From positions 2,232,001-2,296,000 of the forward strand of contig SCHM01000002.1 in NCBI GenBank assembly GCA_004123355.1: 64,000 nt of DNA, in the 5' to 3' direction. The DNA comes from Amphirosellinia nigrospora. Taxonomy: Eukaryota; Ascomycota; Sordariomycetes; Xylariales; Xylariaceae. The notes under the pieces were generated by a model. It had not been told where the DNA came from. It searched no databases and worked only from the letters and a program-made list of their open reading frames with translations. The position numbers and the translations under genes were made by a program. This document shows, in pieces, positions 22,677-34,762 of the stretch (positions within the stretch are counted from its first letter, which is position 1; each line of letters starts with the position of its first letter).

Positions 22677-23652
22677 ATGGCCGGCGGCCAGCGACAGATC
22701 AGGCCCACCCGGGTTTACCAGACCGTCACCGCCCAACTGAACCACCGAATATTTAGAAATGTCAAAGTCCAGAAGCCCGTCTGGTACAACGTTTTAGAGT
22801 CGATACCGCCGTCCGAGATCCTCATAAGACCCTACCCGCCCCAACACAAGGAGCACGAACCGTCATCCCGGAGGCCGAGGAAGTTATTCCAGCCGCAACA
22901 ATTAGTCTACGAGGAGGACGGGCTGCGACGCGAATTCTACAAAGACCACCCATGGGAATTGGCACGTCCAAGGATGATTATAGAGATGGACGGTAGAGAT
23001 GCAGAGCGTTACGATTGGTCCAAGGGGTACGGCAACCGGGCATGCCCCTCTGCGGTGAGAGGTAAGCCTCTACCTAACCCCCGCCGAAAGAACCATCATG
23101 GGTACAATTGACTAACAGCTACTGTTGCAGTGTCGTTCAGCGGCAGTTATGGATGATGCACAACGTGGAGGGCATGACACAAGAGAAGGCCTACGATATC
23201 GTGCGGCGCGAGTTCTACGCGCTACGGCAACAGGAAGACGTCGAAAGGCGGATAGCAAAGGAGGAGGCCATGAAAGTCGGCGCGTACTTCGGCATGTCCT
23301 CCATGCAGGTCGGCATGGGGCTCGAGGACCAAGAATACGACAACTGGAAGAAGTGGGCCGACAAGCAGATCTCGAGCGTCCAGGCCGAGAGGGACGCCGC
23401 GTACACCAACTTCGGCGCCACGAGGAGGCCGACGCGGACACCAGTAGTGCAATGGCGGACGAGATGGCGGACGAGATTGCAAGCAATACCCCGAACGCCT
23501 GCGGATTCAAGCCCGAAGCAATGATTCTGGAATGTAGTTTTGTCTTCGGTGTAGCACTATTGTACAAATTCCTCGTAGATGCCATCAAAACGCCACACTC
23601 CAAGCGCCCACCCCGAATGTGTTCGAATCTCAAGCGCTCATATGCCCCTTAG
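22677..23652 (+). CDS. Mitochondrial small-subunit ribosomal protein mS23 (Rsm25-like)
   Basis: The start MAGGQRQIRPTRVYQTVTAQ is followed by the conserved VQKPVWYNVLESIPPSEIL, FQPQQLVYEEDGLRREFYKD and HPWELARPR. Intron 23062-23130 joins a GES motif to VVQRQLWMMHN, and exon 2 continues KAYDIVRREFYALRQQEDVE, a helical charged region, and DKQISSVQAERDAAYTNFGA. This is the fungal mS23 family, a protein of the mitochondrial small ribosomal subunit. One base appears lost just before the intron (about 23045, restoring RGMPLCGES) and another near 23425. After the second, the acidic tail EEADADTSSAMADEMADEIA is read and runs to a stop at 23652; the uncorrected frame stops at 23524. The gene lies between the divergently placed PPR gene and the convergent MIT-domain gene. 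Three of four genes at 19.1-23.7 kb encode mitochondrial proteins, which may be coincidence. Confidence 0.85.
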
Positions 23653-23732
23653 CCTTGAAAATGCAGATGTCAGAAATCGTAGTCCCCATGCCGAACGCTG
23701 ATAATAAACTAAATAAACGCCACGCCCCGGCC

Positions 23733-24031
23733 TCAGGCCTCTGCCAGCAATTCATCAAGCTGCTGGATACGGTTTTTATAACCTCGTCGCTAAACATTGG
23801 GTTTAGTCAAATAGGTCTGATGACATGATGGTTCAGTAAAGGACTTACAATATTTTGCAGCTTTTTTATGTCGCTTTCCTTATAGGCCCGGGCGATGACC
23901 CGGTCTAGTAACACAATGACCTCGTCGTAGTATCTCTTGGCGCCATCGTGATATTGGGCCTGATCGAGCTGAACGGCAGTCCTGGCCTTGGCTAACGCCG
24001 CTGATAATGTGGCTTTCGAAGATAACGACAT
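23733..24031 (-). CDS. Small MIT-domain protein (79 aa)
   Basis: Exon 1 is 24031-23849, intron 23848-23790 (GTAAGT...TAG, 59 nt) and exon 2 23789-23733, giving an intact 79-residue protein. It reads MSLSSKATLSAALAKARTAV, then QLDQAQYHDGAKRYYDEVIV, LLDRVIARAYKESDIKKLQN and, after the intron, IRRGYKNRIQQLDELLAEA. This is a three-helix MIT domain, the module that binds ESCRT-III tails in Vps4, spastin and related proteins: an A-x-x-x-D-x-x-x-Y pattern in helix 1-2 and a closing YxxRIxxL helix. Here the domain is essentially the whole protein, so it may be a stand-alone ESCRT adaptor or regulator. An in-frame upstream ATG at 24076 would add METETYNPQNKRLAT. It is convergent with mS23, with about 80 bases between the stops. 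Confidence 0.75.
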
Positions 24032-25560
24032 GGTGGCAAGTCGCTTGTTTTGGGGGTTGTATGTTTCCGTTTCCAAGAGGAAATATCGCGGTCGAGTTCA
24101 TCCGAAGTTTTGAGAAAGCTGCAGCAGCAGCAGCTACAGCTCAAGCTTTTATCAACTGCAATCTACCTCGGTACCGAACTTGTTGTTTGTTACCTTACCT
24201 GTTAGTTTGTTGCTGTGGGCCTTCGACTTCAGCAACGTCTCAACCCCTTGCTTGGCGGAGTGTTGGACGGTTGAATGCATAAAGCGTCCGCTATGTGTAT
24301 GATACAAATTTCATTATGCCTGATGTGTTTTTTTTTGTTACCTATACCCCTGCCGTTAAGTGTTTTTTTGCTTTTTTGGTTCAGACGCTTACATATAGTC
24401 GTGATCTGATCTACTGGCTACCAAGCCACTTGCCTACCCGTTCCTGCATTAGGGAATTGTTATAATTAACAACACAACCACTATAGCCTCATCATGCCAC
24501 CACGTTTTGCGGTGACTAGTCTGCTCCTTCAATAAAGGAATGTGAAACGCTGTCTCTTTTTTTGTACGATGACCTGTTATGATGTACGTAATCGACCATG
24601 ATAGCTCATCATCACATTAGATACAGATACAATAGCTATCATCTACATACATGGTACGCGTACAATTCGCAATTCTTACTCGATCTGCATTCGGCTCACC
24701 GACGGCCCAACTTCGCAATTCCTTAACCTGGACAAGAACCTGGAGACCCCGTAACAACCTAGTCTATGTATGGTACTTCACTAGGTACTGCTAATCCTCT
24801 CTGAGCTTGTGTAATACCGGGAATCCAAATTAGTAACATAGCCAGGAGCTCTTACACAGTAATTACCCACGCTTCTCACATGAAGGACTCAGGAACGCTG
24901 GCCAGTCACATCCAGTCGGTGAGCCCTCATTCAAGCCATACCTAGGTACTTAATACTACCTTCTGATTGCGTTGCAGGCACGCACATTTGCACGCCTCTC
25001 ATTTGTCAATTCCTCTGCAGCAGGATGCACATCGGTTCCAGCACCCCCACCCTGAATACATGTAGTATACTGGTAGCGTCTACCAATCTCCATTGTCATC
25101 TACCTAAACTAGAAACAACATCTTCCCTTTGTCTTTTCTCTGCTGCTGTTGCTCTTTCAACGAACCTATAGTGATTGGATGTGTAACTCAACCAGTTACA
25201 CCTTAGGGCCTAGACTAGATCTCCGCTGCAGAGCTGGCGGTCAGTCATCCATCCCAGGTAAGCTACCTGCCTCTGCTTTCACCAATACACAAGCCTTTCC
25301 CCACCTATAGGTAACACCGATATTGCGTGAGGGATGCAGCGTCTAAGCCCTATTAGTAGATTGTGAATCCTCAGCCCATCTCAGGAGAATATAATCCTAC
25401 ACTACCTAAGGCTAGCTTAGCCAAACGGCGTCAAAGGGAAATTCCGTCGTAGAGCAAATCACGCAAAATCCAGAGTTGAGGGAAGAAGAAGAGAAAAAGA
25501 GACAGGACAAGAGAACCCATCGTTTCGACACATACCCTCACCTCACCAACCTCTCTCGCA
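24032..25560. other. Long divergent intergenic region
   Basis: About 1.5 kb separates the MIT gene and the Nudix gene. It contains T-runs (24328-24376), several tacctaggtac-like pieces (near 24780 and 24945) and a purine-rich stretch just before 25561. No coding frame or RNA gene was recognised. Confidence 0.55.
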
Positions 25561-26716
25561 ATGGGCCGCATAACGTTAGGCAAGTCCTACTTACCTATAG
25601 TGCAAAATGCCGATAAGTAAGCCAGCCTTATCCCATCTGTCTATCTCATGGCACGATCCTCTCTCCTTTCCATTCCATCCCGCCCTGTTTGAGCTCGTCG
25701 TGATGGAACAATGTAGCTTATACGCCGCCCCTCAAGCTTCCCTATGACCGTGATCCCTTGGAGATCTACTACCAGCTCATCCTGGCCGGCGACCCCAGCC
25801 GCACGGGTACATACGGCCAGAGACGGTGACCAAGATGCCGTGGACGTCGTCCTTCCAGGTCTCGCACGCGCATCCGCGCACCGTGACGGTGCTGGACTCG
25901 TCGCAGGGGTCCGACAGCGCCGCCGCCTTCACGGCCGCCTTCCAGGAGCTGGTGGACATCTGCATAGCGCAGGACGTGTTCCGGCTCATGGCCAAGAAGC
26001 ACAGCGAGCCCTTCACGATCCTGTCGTGGCCCACCAGCCGGGGCGAGGCGGCGCGGGCCTGGGGAAAGGAGGATCCGCAGGAGCCGGGAGGGTGACGATG
26101 GAGCGTTTCGCGGCGCCACTCTTCGGCATCCTCCTGCAGGGCGCCCACATGATCGCCTACGTGCGCTCGCGCGCCACCGAGGACGACTGTGGCGTGATAT
26201 CGGGCCTCTGGATCCCGCGGCGCGCCAAGCACCTCTTCAGCAGCCCAACATGCTCGACGCCACCGTGGCCGGCGGCATAGCGTCGGGCACGACGGCGCTG
26301 GAGACCATCATCAAGGAGGCGGCGAGGAGGCCACGCTGCCGCCCGAGCTCGTGCGCACGAGGGTGCGCTCCACGGGCCTGCTGACGTACGTCAGCTCGAC
26401 CGACGCCATCCACGGCTGGCTCGGCGAGTCCGGGCTCCTGTGCCCCGGCATCGTCTACACATACGACATGGAGCTGCCCGAGGACGTGGTCCCGAAACCC
26501 CACGACGGCGAGGTCGGGAGCTACAGCCTCATGAGCGTGGGCGATGTGCAGACGGCGCTGCTGAACAACGAGTTCAAGCCTGACGCGGCCGTCGTGGTTG
26601 TCGATTTCCTGATCCGCCATGGCGTCATAACAGCCGAGAACGAGCAGAATTTCGTCCGGATCAGCGAGCATATACATCGTCGACTACCCTTTAGGGTCGC
26701 CGTTGCTGGGAATTAA
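25561..26716 (+). CDS. DUF4743/Nudix hydrolase (thiamine pyrophosphokinase-related)
   Basis: A likely first exon MGRITLGKSYLPIVQNAD (25561-25616) precedes an intron 25617-25716. The body reads LKLPYDRDPLEIYYQLILAG, PHGYIRPETVTKMPW, HPRTVTVLDSSQGSDSAAAF, KKHSEPFTIL, RFAAPLFGILLQGAHMIAYV, LWIPRRAKHLF and MLDATVAGGIASGTTALETI. It ends TGLLTYVSS, YTYDMELPEDVVPKP and a C-terminal helix to the stop at 26716. This is the DUF4743-plus-Nudix family (yeast YJR142W-like), which hydrolyses oxidised or damaged thiamine diphosphate. The Nudix box starts GGIASGTTALETIIKEA and, after one lost base near 26322, continues EEATLPPELVR, so the catalytic glutamates are encoded. Four or more indels separate clearly conserved blocks. 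The GC-rich sequence makes the opposite strand look open, but only the plus strand shows family similarity. Confidence 0.82.
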
Positions 26717-27599
26717 GGCATGAGTGGAGTGAGGATATTAGGCTCTGGGCGTCGAGGAAAATTATTCTCGCCTAGTTTGGTTCTATGTGGTGGACGGACG
26801 AAGGTGGTAAAGAAGAGGGAACTGGATAACCTGGGATGGTTGAGCGTTTTCAACGTGGTTTTACCGGAACTCAAACGGGAATGGGGAAATACATGGTTAT
26901 GCCTGATATGAATATTAGCTACACAGCAAGGCCAGCATTGTTATTATTGCTAGATGCCATTCTTGAAAGACTAACGAAATCAAGTACAAAAACTGCCGAA
27001 TGGCTGATGGAGCCGTCATTGTACACATCTCACGTGCGTCACTCTGTTACCAAATACTGCATTGACTTCCTGACCAAGGGAAGGTCCCTCCCCCAAAAAA
27101 TCACTTCATACGGAATACTGCCTAAATAATTTCAAGGCCCGCAATCAATTTCTCTATCTCATAATATGACGCCGCCGAGACTCTTAAACGCCAGTTGGGC
27201 CTACGAAAACCTAGTTACAAATGTGATTTATCATCCATGGTCCTATGAAGAATCAGCGTGGTTGGTGCAGCTAGCATACCAGTGAATGGAAATGGGCCGT
27301 CCTTGTATGTCTGTGTGATATGCTGCAGTAGAATCAGCGTCAAGTCAACTGCCAATCTGCGCATGGGTAGAAGGGAAAATCGACAAATAACCGTAGGTAT
27401 GTCGCAGGGTCTTGAGCCGTTTACCAAATTAGGGGTTGCAAAGGAGCTCGTTCTAGCGAAATGTGTGTAGTGATGAACGCCGCTGAGAAGGGCGATGGAG
27501 CCTTTCCATATGATCAGTTTTTTGGATGCCATGACCCAACGATTCTGAGCTTACGGTCAGGTTTCCTAGGACAGATAGGTCAGGCCAGTGATTAGCATC
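26717..27599. other. Convergent 3' spacer, Nudix/RBM39
   Basis: This holds the presumed 3' regions of two converging genes. A few 70-105-codon frames on both strands show no motif. Nothing further is supported. Confidence 0.55.
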
Positions 27600-29452
27600 T
27601 TAAATAGCCTTAGTGCGAGAGAACAAACTGCTGTAGACTGCATCCACAACAGGCGCGGCGCTAATCATGCGACCTCCAAAATACGACCATTGAGACCTTT
27701 GATGGCATTCTCGCCTCCTTGGACTTTGTCGAACTTGAGATAGATGTCGCCCTGGGAGTTGGGGTCAAGGGAAATATGGACCACGTGGCCATATTTCTCT
27801 TCGGCTTCCTGTCTAACGTCATCCTCTAGTTCCTTGACCCAGCTTTCACCTTCTTCTCTATTTTTGGTGTCAGCCAAATGTCACTAAGACAGTATATGGG
27901 GAATAAACATACTCTGCGATGTCAAACATATTATGCAGGACTACACAGCGACTAGCCATGTTTACCTTAACAGGGAGAGGTTTAGTCTCCGTCTTTGGTT
28001 TGACAATTGGTCCCTCATTCTGAGTGCCGTTGGAAGGTTCGTCTGTTCGTGCGAGTTTCCGCATAAGAGCGTCACGACTATAATTGTTAAAATTTACACC
28101 AGCAACGTCAGTGTCGTCGAGGGCGCTGGCACCCGTTGCCTTGTCATTGTCGCGGCCACCGGCCCGATCGAAGCCAGAAGTTTGAGGACCTCGTCCACCA
28201 GCACCGGAGAAAGCAGATCCCTGATATGGTTGGTTTTGGCCTTGGAATCTCTGTAGGAGATTGGCAGTTGACTCGGGGGTGAACTTATCGTTTCCAAGAC
28301 CAACACGGATTGGGCGACCAGCGAGGTCAAATCCATTCATTTTCTCAAGTGCTTCCCGAGCTTGATCGGCATCTCGGAACCTATGTAAATGTTAGCAAGG
28401 CAAGCGCTCAACGTGAAGGTAGAAAAAGACTTACTGTACAAATCCGTAGCCACGGCTACGGCCAGTGTCGTCTTTCTGAAGTTGGACAAATTCGAGTTCG
28501 CCGAACGGCTCGAAGACATTCTGCAGATCTTGTTCGGTGATACTAAAATGAATGTTTCCTACATATAGTCGGTGAAAAGGGACCGAGTTGCCGTGTCCCG
28601 AGCCATCAGTATTGCGGACTTGGCGGTTTTCTCAGCTTCCGTAAGTTGGACGATGACCGGAATACCTAGTAGTTTTTGACCTGTGAGCTGAAGGGCAGCA
28701 GTGACAGAATCTTCATTTTTGAATTCTACGTAGCCCACTCTATAAAGCAAATTGTCAGTCCTCTTCTATAAAGCAGAGGGGCGCTCGGATCACTCACCCT
28801 TGGATCTTCCACTGATACGATCCTTCACAATCTGAGCCTCGTTAACAGGGCCGACTTTCTCGAAAAACTCTTTGAGCTCCTTGGTGCGCAAGCGAGCCGC
28901 TAGTTGCTGAACGAATACGGTACGCCGATCGCGCTCATCTTCGGTCGGTGCAGGAGTGGCCTCGCGCTTGGGTGTCCGTCCGTTGCGCGGCTTTTCTTCA
29001 TCTCTGCTTCGGTACTGGCCACGGTCATCGCGGTCGCGGTTTTCGTCCCTTGGGCGGTAGTGACGGCGAGGCGAGCGAGAGCGCGAGCGGTCCCGAGCCC
29101 CACCACGGCCGCTGCGGTAATAATCGCCTTCGCCTCCTCTGTAACGGCGTGAGTGTCGGCGATCATCATCACGACTCCGGCTTCTACGCCTACTCTTGTG
29201 GCTACCTGTATCACTTCGAGGGGTGGCTTCTCGGTCATCACCTCGCTCACGTCGGCTGGCGCGATCGCCGCTGCGGTCACGCCTCCTGGGGCTGCGGTCG
29301 CGTCGGGCACGGTCTGAGCTACGGTCGCGATCCCTGCGGTCGCTTCGGTCGGTTCTATCACGGTCGGCGGAGTCGCGAGACTGGCTTTCCTTTACATCGT
29401 CATTTTTGCTTGCTGTAGCATCGAGCAGAGCCTCAACATCGAGTGCGGCCAT
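27600..29452 (-). CDS. RBM39/CAPER-like splicing factor (Rsd1-type), RS domain plus three RRMs
   Basis: The start [18 protein letters not shown] at 29452 leads into an RS/RD-rich region of about 130 residues ([18 protein letters not shown]). RRM1 ([20 protein letters not shown]) is followed by intron 28797-28740, then [21 protein letters not shown]2 has [20 protein letters not shown] and RSRGYGFVQ, which joins [14 protein letters not shown] across intron 28434-28381. After a Gly-rich linker, the C-terminal UHM-type RRM starts [15 protein letters not shown], crosses intron 27912-27858 and ends [20 protein letters not shown] lost base near 27682 shifts the tail; restored, it reads [16 protein letters not shown] and stops at 27600. 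Another frame change lies near 28605 before RRM2. Such proteins act with U2AF in 3' splice-site recognition and as coactivators in the nucleus. The RS-rich segment makes the plus strand appear open, but that is an artefact. Confidence 0.92.
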
Positions 29453-30333
29453 CTTGGGCTTCTGGAATCTCAGGGAAAGTAATGTTGACTCGCACCACAA
29501 AGTAGGCGGATTATATTAAACTGATCGTGCTTGGTCTTGTTTCTCGCTCTCTGCGGTTTATGGCAAGTAGAAAGGAAGTCGTTTCATTACTAGAAGTAAG
29601 AGTCAGATGATCAAGCTGTGGCCGAGTCAGGTTGCAAAGGCAGGCGCGGAAAGGCAGACCATGGGCAAGTGGCGGGCGAGTGGGTCGGAGGTAAAAACGT
29701 TAGCCCGGAGTTTCTTCGGTCAGCCAACACCGTGCAGCAACGCAGATGCGACAGTGCGCATATCAGCTGCATACAGTATGTACGCTCGCGTAACCATTGA
29801 CACGGTAGATAAGGCTTTGTTACTCAAAGCTTTGTTCGCCCTTCATTCAATGCTACTACGTACCTAATGAATAGCTTAGGTAGGCACAAGCCTGGGGAAG
29901 GTAAATAGTTTCGAACAACTCATGCAATGTTTTACATCTCTCTTTATAATACCTACCTAATAACTTTTTTTGCCAATTCATATACTGAGACTGGGAGCTG
30001 TCAATTTTTTTATAGCTAGGCCTTAGTAGCTTTAATTTTTTCCAAACACTTTGCTCTATGGCGCTCAGTAGTATCATTATTCAGACTCCTCTGCAATTGG
30101 GCTACTCACGAAAACCAACGTAGCCTTTTTGCTCCGTAATTCTACATAGGTAGGTCATAACTATCTTTATTAACATTAATTCTCTAATCTTGATGTAAGC
30201 TGAGTATTCTTCAATCCATTATTCAACTGATGATCGCCGCTCCCGAAGGCGACGAATGCCTTTTTTATACCATCGCGATGTCCTAGGTTATCTGTACACG
30301 TAGCGCATTATAAACTCATTCGTCAGAGCGTCC
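29453..30333. other. Intergenic between RBM39 start and SCS7 end
   Basis: This 880-base spacer is AT-rich beyond 29850 and has several tacctacctaa pieces (near 29950 and 30150). It presumably contains the RBM39 promoter and the SCS7 3' region. No gene was seen. Confidence 0.55.
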
Positions 30334-31524
30334 CTATTTGGTCTTGACCACTGTGGGCAGCTCAGTGTTGAAAATACGATCCCAGAAAGCACTCGTAACT
30401 CCAAAGCCCAGTTCGTAATCCTGGAAGTGGTGGGCGAGATGGTACTTCTTGAGGCCCTTGTACCAGAGTGGGGGTTTTGGTGGTGAAGAAAGTAATGTGT
30501 CAAATCGTACATGATGTAACCGAAGATTCCGCCACAGTAGATGGCTGTGCCAAGGTGCCAGTTGAAGAAGAAGAGGGTGTGCGCTAGCTTCCAGAAAGGC
30601 GTCGCCAGCGCTAGGAAAAGAGTTGGCGGCATGACCAGGCGGTACTTGTCCATGGGCAAGTAGTGATGAATGCCATGGAGCAGGAAATGTAGCGTAAGGC
30701 TTGCCCTATTGTTAGGCAAGTAGCTATGCGAGGCAAATTAGAAATATGTTGACAAAGAATACCGAAGGGAGCTAATGGGAAACGTACTAGTCAAGGTGGA
30801 ACAAGAAACGGTGCATTATGTATTCGACCAAAGTCCAGACGAAGAGGCCCAGGAACCAGCTGGCGGCAAGAGCACGATAACTCTCAAAGCCTTGGGCCGC
30901 TAGATAGGTTCCGTATGCGTCCGCAGGGATCCACAGCAACGGGATCACCCACCAAGGCGTCTTAGTGAGAGGCTCAAGGAAGTTTCCAAAGAGTGGCGCC
31001 GATGCCCCTCCTCTGTAGTGTCTCGGCCGATGAACTTGGTCGAGATAGAACTCCTTGTCAAACCCACCAAACCAGACTTGCATCAATAGGGGCTTATTCA
31101 AGTCGAGGAACTTGTGTGTCTTATAGTCTTGGGCCAAGTCTGTGTCCTTGCTTAGGTCCTCCTCGCAGGACATACCGGTTCGGGGGTGGACCGTCGGTGT
31201 GCCCTTTTCGTTAATCTCTACGTCTCCGATCTTCTTCCGTCCCTGTGTATTCAGTGGAGACTTCTCAGTCACGAGGAAGGCGACGAGAGCGTCATCCAAG
31301 ACTTCATAGGCGGCGTCAGAGTGGGCGTGCGAGTCCTCGTCCTTGAGGATTTCGGTCACATCTTTCCCGGCATAGTCAAGGATCAGGTCGGCACCGCCGG
31401 GATGGGCATCGAGGAAATCGGTAACATCGTAGACTTTGGTGCCTACGGTGACATAGCAGGATTTTGTCGAGTTGTGCGCCTCGACCTCCGCTTGGGTCAA
31501 AGTAGGGAGCGTTCGCCCTGGCAT
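30334..31524 (-). CDS. scs7: Fatty acid 2-hydroxylase (ceramide VLCFA alpha-hydroxylase)
   Basis: ER membrane di-iron enzyme that hydroxylates the very-long-chain fatty acid of ceramides. The N-terminal cytochrome b5 domain has VYDVTDFLDAHPGGADLIL with both heme ligands (HPGG, and the His in DSHAHSDAAYEVL). The C-terminal sterol desaturase/hydroxylase domain keeps the His boxes VEYIMHRFLFHLD, HFLLHGIHHYLPMD, YFLHH and KKYHLAHHF, with hydrophobic segments between. Intron 30787-30724 joins FHLD to YYLPNNRASLTLHF. One base is lost in a C run near 30472 between HHQN and the final LWYKGLKKYHLAHHF; restored, the protein ends TELPTVVKTK at 30334, about 375 residues and family-typical. No other break is seen. 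Confidence 0.94.
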
Positions 31525-32456
31525 GATGGCGCGAAAGTATCAAGCAAAGAAAGTAATTAGGCAGAAACCGAATCGCCAAGGACAGTGTCAGGCTGGCGGG
31601 AGAAGAGGCCGTATTCGAGGATATACAGTAGGTAAGAGGGAAGGAGGGAGGCGGGACGTGAGATATTAAGGAACCTCTGGACCTCGAAGACGACAAAGGA
31701 GGGACAAGATCGTGTACAGTAAAGGCGTGTCTATGTCTTAGGTAGCATTAATTCTGTCAGGGGTCCAGAGTAAAAGTAAAATTAATTGATGAGCGAGAGC
31801 CCGCGCAGTCGGCGGGTACCTGAGGCGATCGACCCACAGCCAAAGAGCCACTGCCTGACAGTGGCGTTACAGGTCCGGCTATCGTATGATCCCGGTAACG
31901 TGTTAACCGGTGCTGGGTAACACCAAAACCCATCGACTTTTACATCAACCCCTAAATCTTGAATACCCGGGAGCCCGACAAAGCTGAGCTCATTTCGTAA
32001 CGTCCATTTCTGACCTATAACCTGTAGGTACCTACCTACATAGAGTAGGCTGCCTAGCCAGCGGGAATTTCAGGAAACCTTGAACAATTTACACTAACAA
32101 CAACCACTAGAGAAAAAAAAAAGTCGATTTAGGCAACCACAATAAAAAACAACCTTAGTCGTCAGAGTAGGTAACCCAGTAAATGCACAATTAAACATCA
32201 AGCCCACACTAGGTATTTTCTCACGGAACGAAGAACAATATGCCTCGTAATATATACAATATTCTAGCTCCTCTTGCGTAGTAGCCTGAATCGTTACCGG
32301 GTATCATGTAAACCGACCAATATTGTTCAATGCAAATCTCACAACTCCATGCCATGCAAGACCATAACTCATACCCAAGACTCATACCTAAGAGATCTAT
32401 AATCCCTGAAATCTCATCATACCGCAAACTTCATGTTCCTTTCATCGCGCACAAGC
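31525..32456. other. Intergenic between SCS7 start and IMA1 end
   Basis: This 930-base spacer includes palindromic tacctacctaca near 32030, an A-run at 32113 and AT-rich sequence further on. It should hold the SCS7 promoter and the IMA1 3' region. No coding frame was recognised. Confidence 0.55.
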
Positions 32457-34762
32457 TCAGGCAAAAATATGCCACATGTGGTGGACGATGATAGCCCCAA
32501 ACAGGGTATTTCCAACAACCCCCGATGATGCCGATGTGATTCCTGACCATATATTCCACATGAAGAGGAGAATAACAATGACCTGGACCAACGCCAGCTT
32601 GGCCAAGGATAATGTGAAGGTTGACGGCCGTGTGTTTCCACGATTCCGACGATCATCATATTCTAAATCCCCTGCCAATCTGATTGACACGATCAAACAA
32701 ACAATGATAGAGGCCACGGCTATACCTCGTCCGTAATGCTCCTCAGAGCCCAAGGCGAAGATCCAACTACCTAAAGCGGAGAGGAGGGCTATTAATTCGA
32801 CGACACGCGTCATGATGCGGTTCGGGGCGGTGTAAGACCCTTTCCGGAGGCCTTCTGTGCCTTTCCTTGACATACTCTTTCCTACCCGCTCTTCTGGGCT
32901 TGGACTGATGCTAAAAGAATGCGCAAACATGTTCGATAAACCATCTCGAGGGTCGTCTTTTGGCTGAGGTGCATGGAATCTTGGCGGCGCTATATCCATC
33001 TCGACCGGGCTCTCCCGGCTATACTTTTAAAGTCGAGAGGTTGACGCCCTGTAGAATGAAAGAAACTCTCGTTCTTCTCTTTTGGGCTCTCTCGGATGAT
33101 TGGGCGCATGGGGGGGTTTCGCAACCTCTGGGCAGGGTTCGTAGGGGCTGGCGGTACTTTATACCAGATGGGTCCCGGCTTAGGTTCAGTCGGCGCGTCA
33201 CTGAACCTCGGGTTGGTATTCTTCACTCTGTAAGGATTATAGGAGCTGAATGCACGGTGTTGGGATGCGGATGGAGACCAGTCCATTTCTTCATCATAGT
33301 ACGTTACGCCAGACGCATTTTGGGAGCTGTGCATAGCTCCATTAGTTATAGGAGAGCTAGGAATTTGTGAACCTCTATTCACCCCTTGACCGAGCGTGTA
33401 GGAGCCAAAGCTGGATGTAAACGATGTCGAATGCCGCGGCGAGACTCGCGGGGCTTGATCTTGCTGGGCGATCGGTGATGAATGCAAGATGTCATCAAGA
33501 ATGCTACCAAGATCATCAGGGTCCTTTCTCGCGGATCTGCCACCGGTTTTACGCGTGGGCCGACAGTCAGCTCCGTAGGTTGCCGAAAAAGGGGAGCAGT
33601 GTCGGTGTGAATCGACTTTTTAGCGGTCCGGTAAACCTAAGCCTATTTAGCAACTGCATCATCATTAATAATGCCTCAGTGACTTACGTAAATCATGAAC
33701 AAAAATATTACAAATTGGGCGCTGAGTTGAGTCGTCGCGGGGAGTCTTTGGGCTTTGCTGTACTGTGCAATAGAGACTGCGACAAATCGCAAGAATAGAA
33801 CGAGCAACTGGTAGGTATACCACTGCCTGAACCCTAGTATATGGGCGGTGAAGCCTCGGATGGTCTGTTTGAAACGTGGGTTCCATGGGAAGGAACACAT
33901 CCCAAGATTTGTCGCCCATTGCATGAACCGGTCCGAATATGGCAACATCAGAGTGCTCATGCGATGGAACATACCCAAGGTAACAGGTATCCAGTGGTTA
34001 TCCTGTGTGGAAGCATATGACTCGGTAGAAAGGAGGGAAATTACCGTCACATGCCACACAGCTTGAAGCGCAAAGCCCGCGTACCAGCTCATCTTTCCCA
34101 AGAAGTCAACAACATCCAATGGACCGCGTCGCTTTCCTGCCGTCCGCTGAGAACGTGTACGGTCCATCATGCGCCTGAGATGATCGGTTTTTGCGGTATA
34201 GCTCGCTTGGTTGAGTTTTTTATTGGCTTTCGGCAAGCACTCCTCGCAGACCTGGGGATACCGTTCCTCCAATGCTTTCTTAAGCGCCCAGTACTTGCGC
34301 TCCCTTGCGCTATGTTCGGCGCTTGAGGAGTCATCAGGCCACTCGAATTGCGCAAGAGAACTAGTCAACATGTGTTGATTTCGGAGGCAGGTGGCGCAGA
34401 ATACGAAGTCGTCGCCTATGCTATCTATTGGAGTTGTCGCGGCGAACGGCGAAGGCGACCGAAGACCGGAGGCTCGGAGGGTAGCATATTGGAGATGGCT
34501 GCGCTCGAGGCTATCGGCTGCCGCGGGCGGATCCGTAATCTCGCCATTCTACACTTTTCGTCAGCAAGATTCGCGCATGGTGTTAAGTGGAATGGACGCG
34601 TCGCGCGATGGGGGATGGCAGTATGGGGGATCTTACGCTATCCAGCCAGTTCGTTGCTTCACAGTTGGGACAGTCAAACGATTTCTGGGCGGCAAACTCG
34701 ATATTTGATTTCTTTCCACAATAGAAACATCGTAGGAACCTCCGTGACCGAAGAGCCACCAT
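32457..34762 (-). CDS. ima1: Inner nuclear membrane protein Ima1 (SAMP1/NET5 family)
   Basis: The start MVALRSRRFLRCFYCGKKSN at 34762 opens the Ima1_N zinc-binding domain: CFYCGKKSN, FDCPNCEATNWLD, then after intron 34636-34549 NGEITDPPA and FCATCLRNQHMLTSSLAQF. A charged segment and several hydrophobic stretches follow (WYAGFALQAVWHVTVISLL, YQLLVLFLRFVAVSIA, FVIFLFMIY). A long polar, Ser/Pro-rich region has DWSPSASQHRAFSSYNPY. The C-terminal membrane block runs RVVELIALLSALGSWIFALG, VASIIVCLIVSIRL, VQVIVILLFMWNIWSG and ends at 32457. An intron begins at TAC|GTAAGT near 33687. Single-base breaks occur in the linker near 33540 and near 33000. In fission yeast Ima1 links heterochromatin and the LINC complex to the nuclear envelope; the order of domains here is the same. 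Confidence 0.9.

Noticed and set aside
28900-29519. Plus-strand frames opposite the RS domain of the RBM39-like gene
   Set aside because: They arise from reading the RS/RD repeat in reverse and have no start context or family signature.
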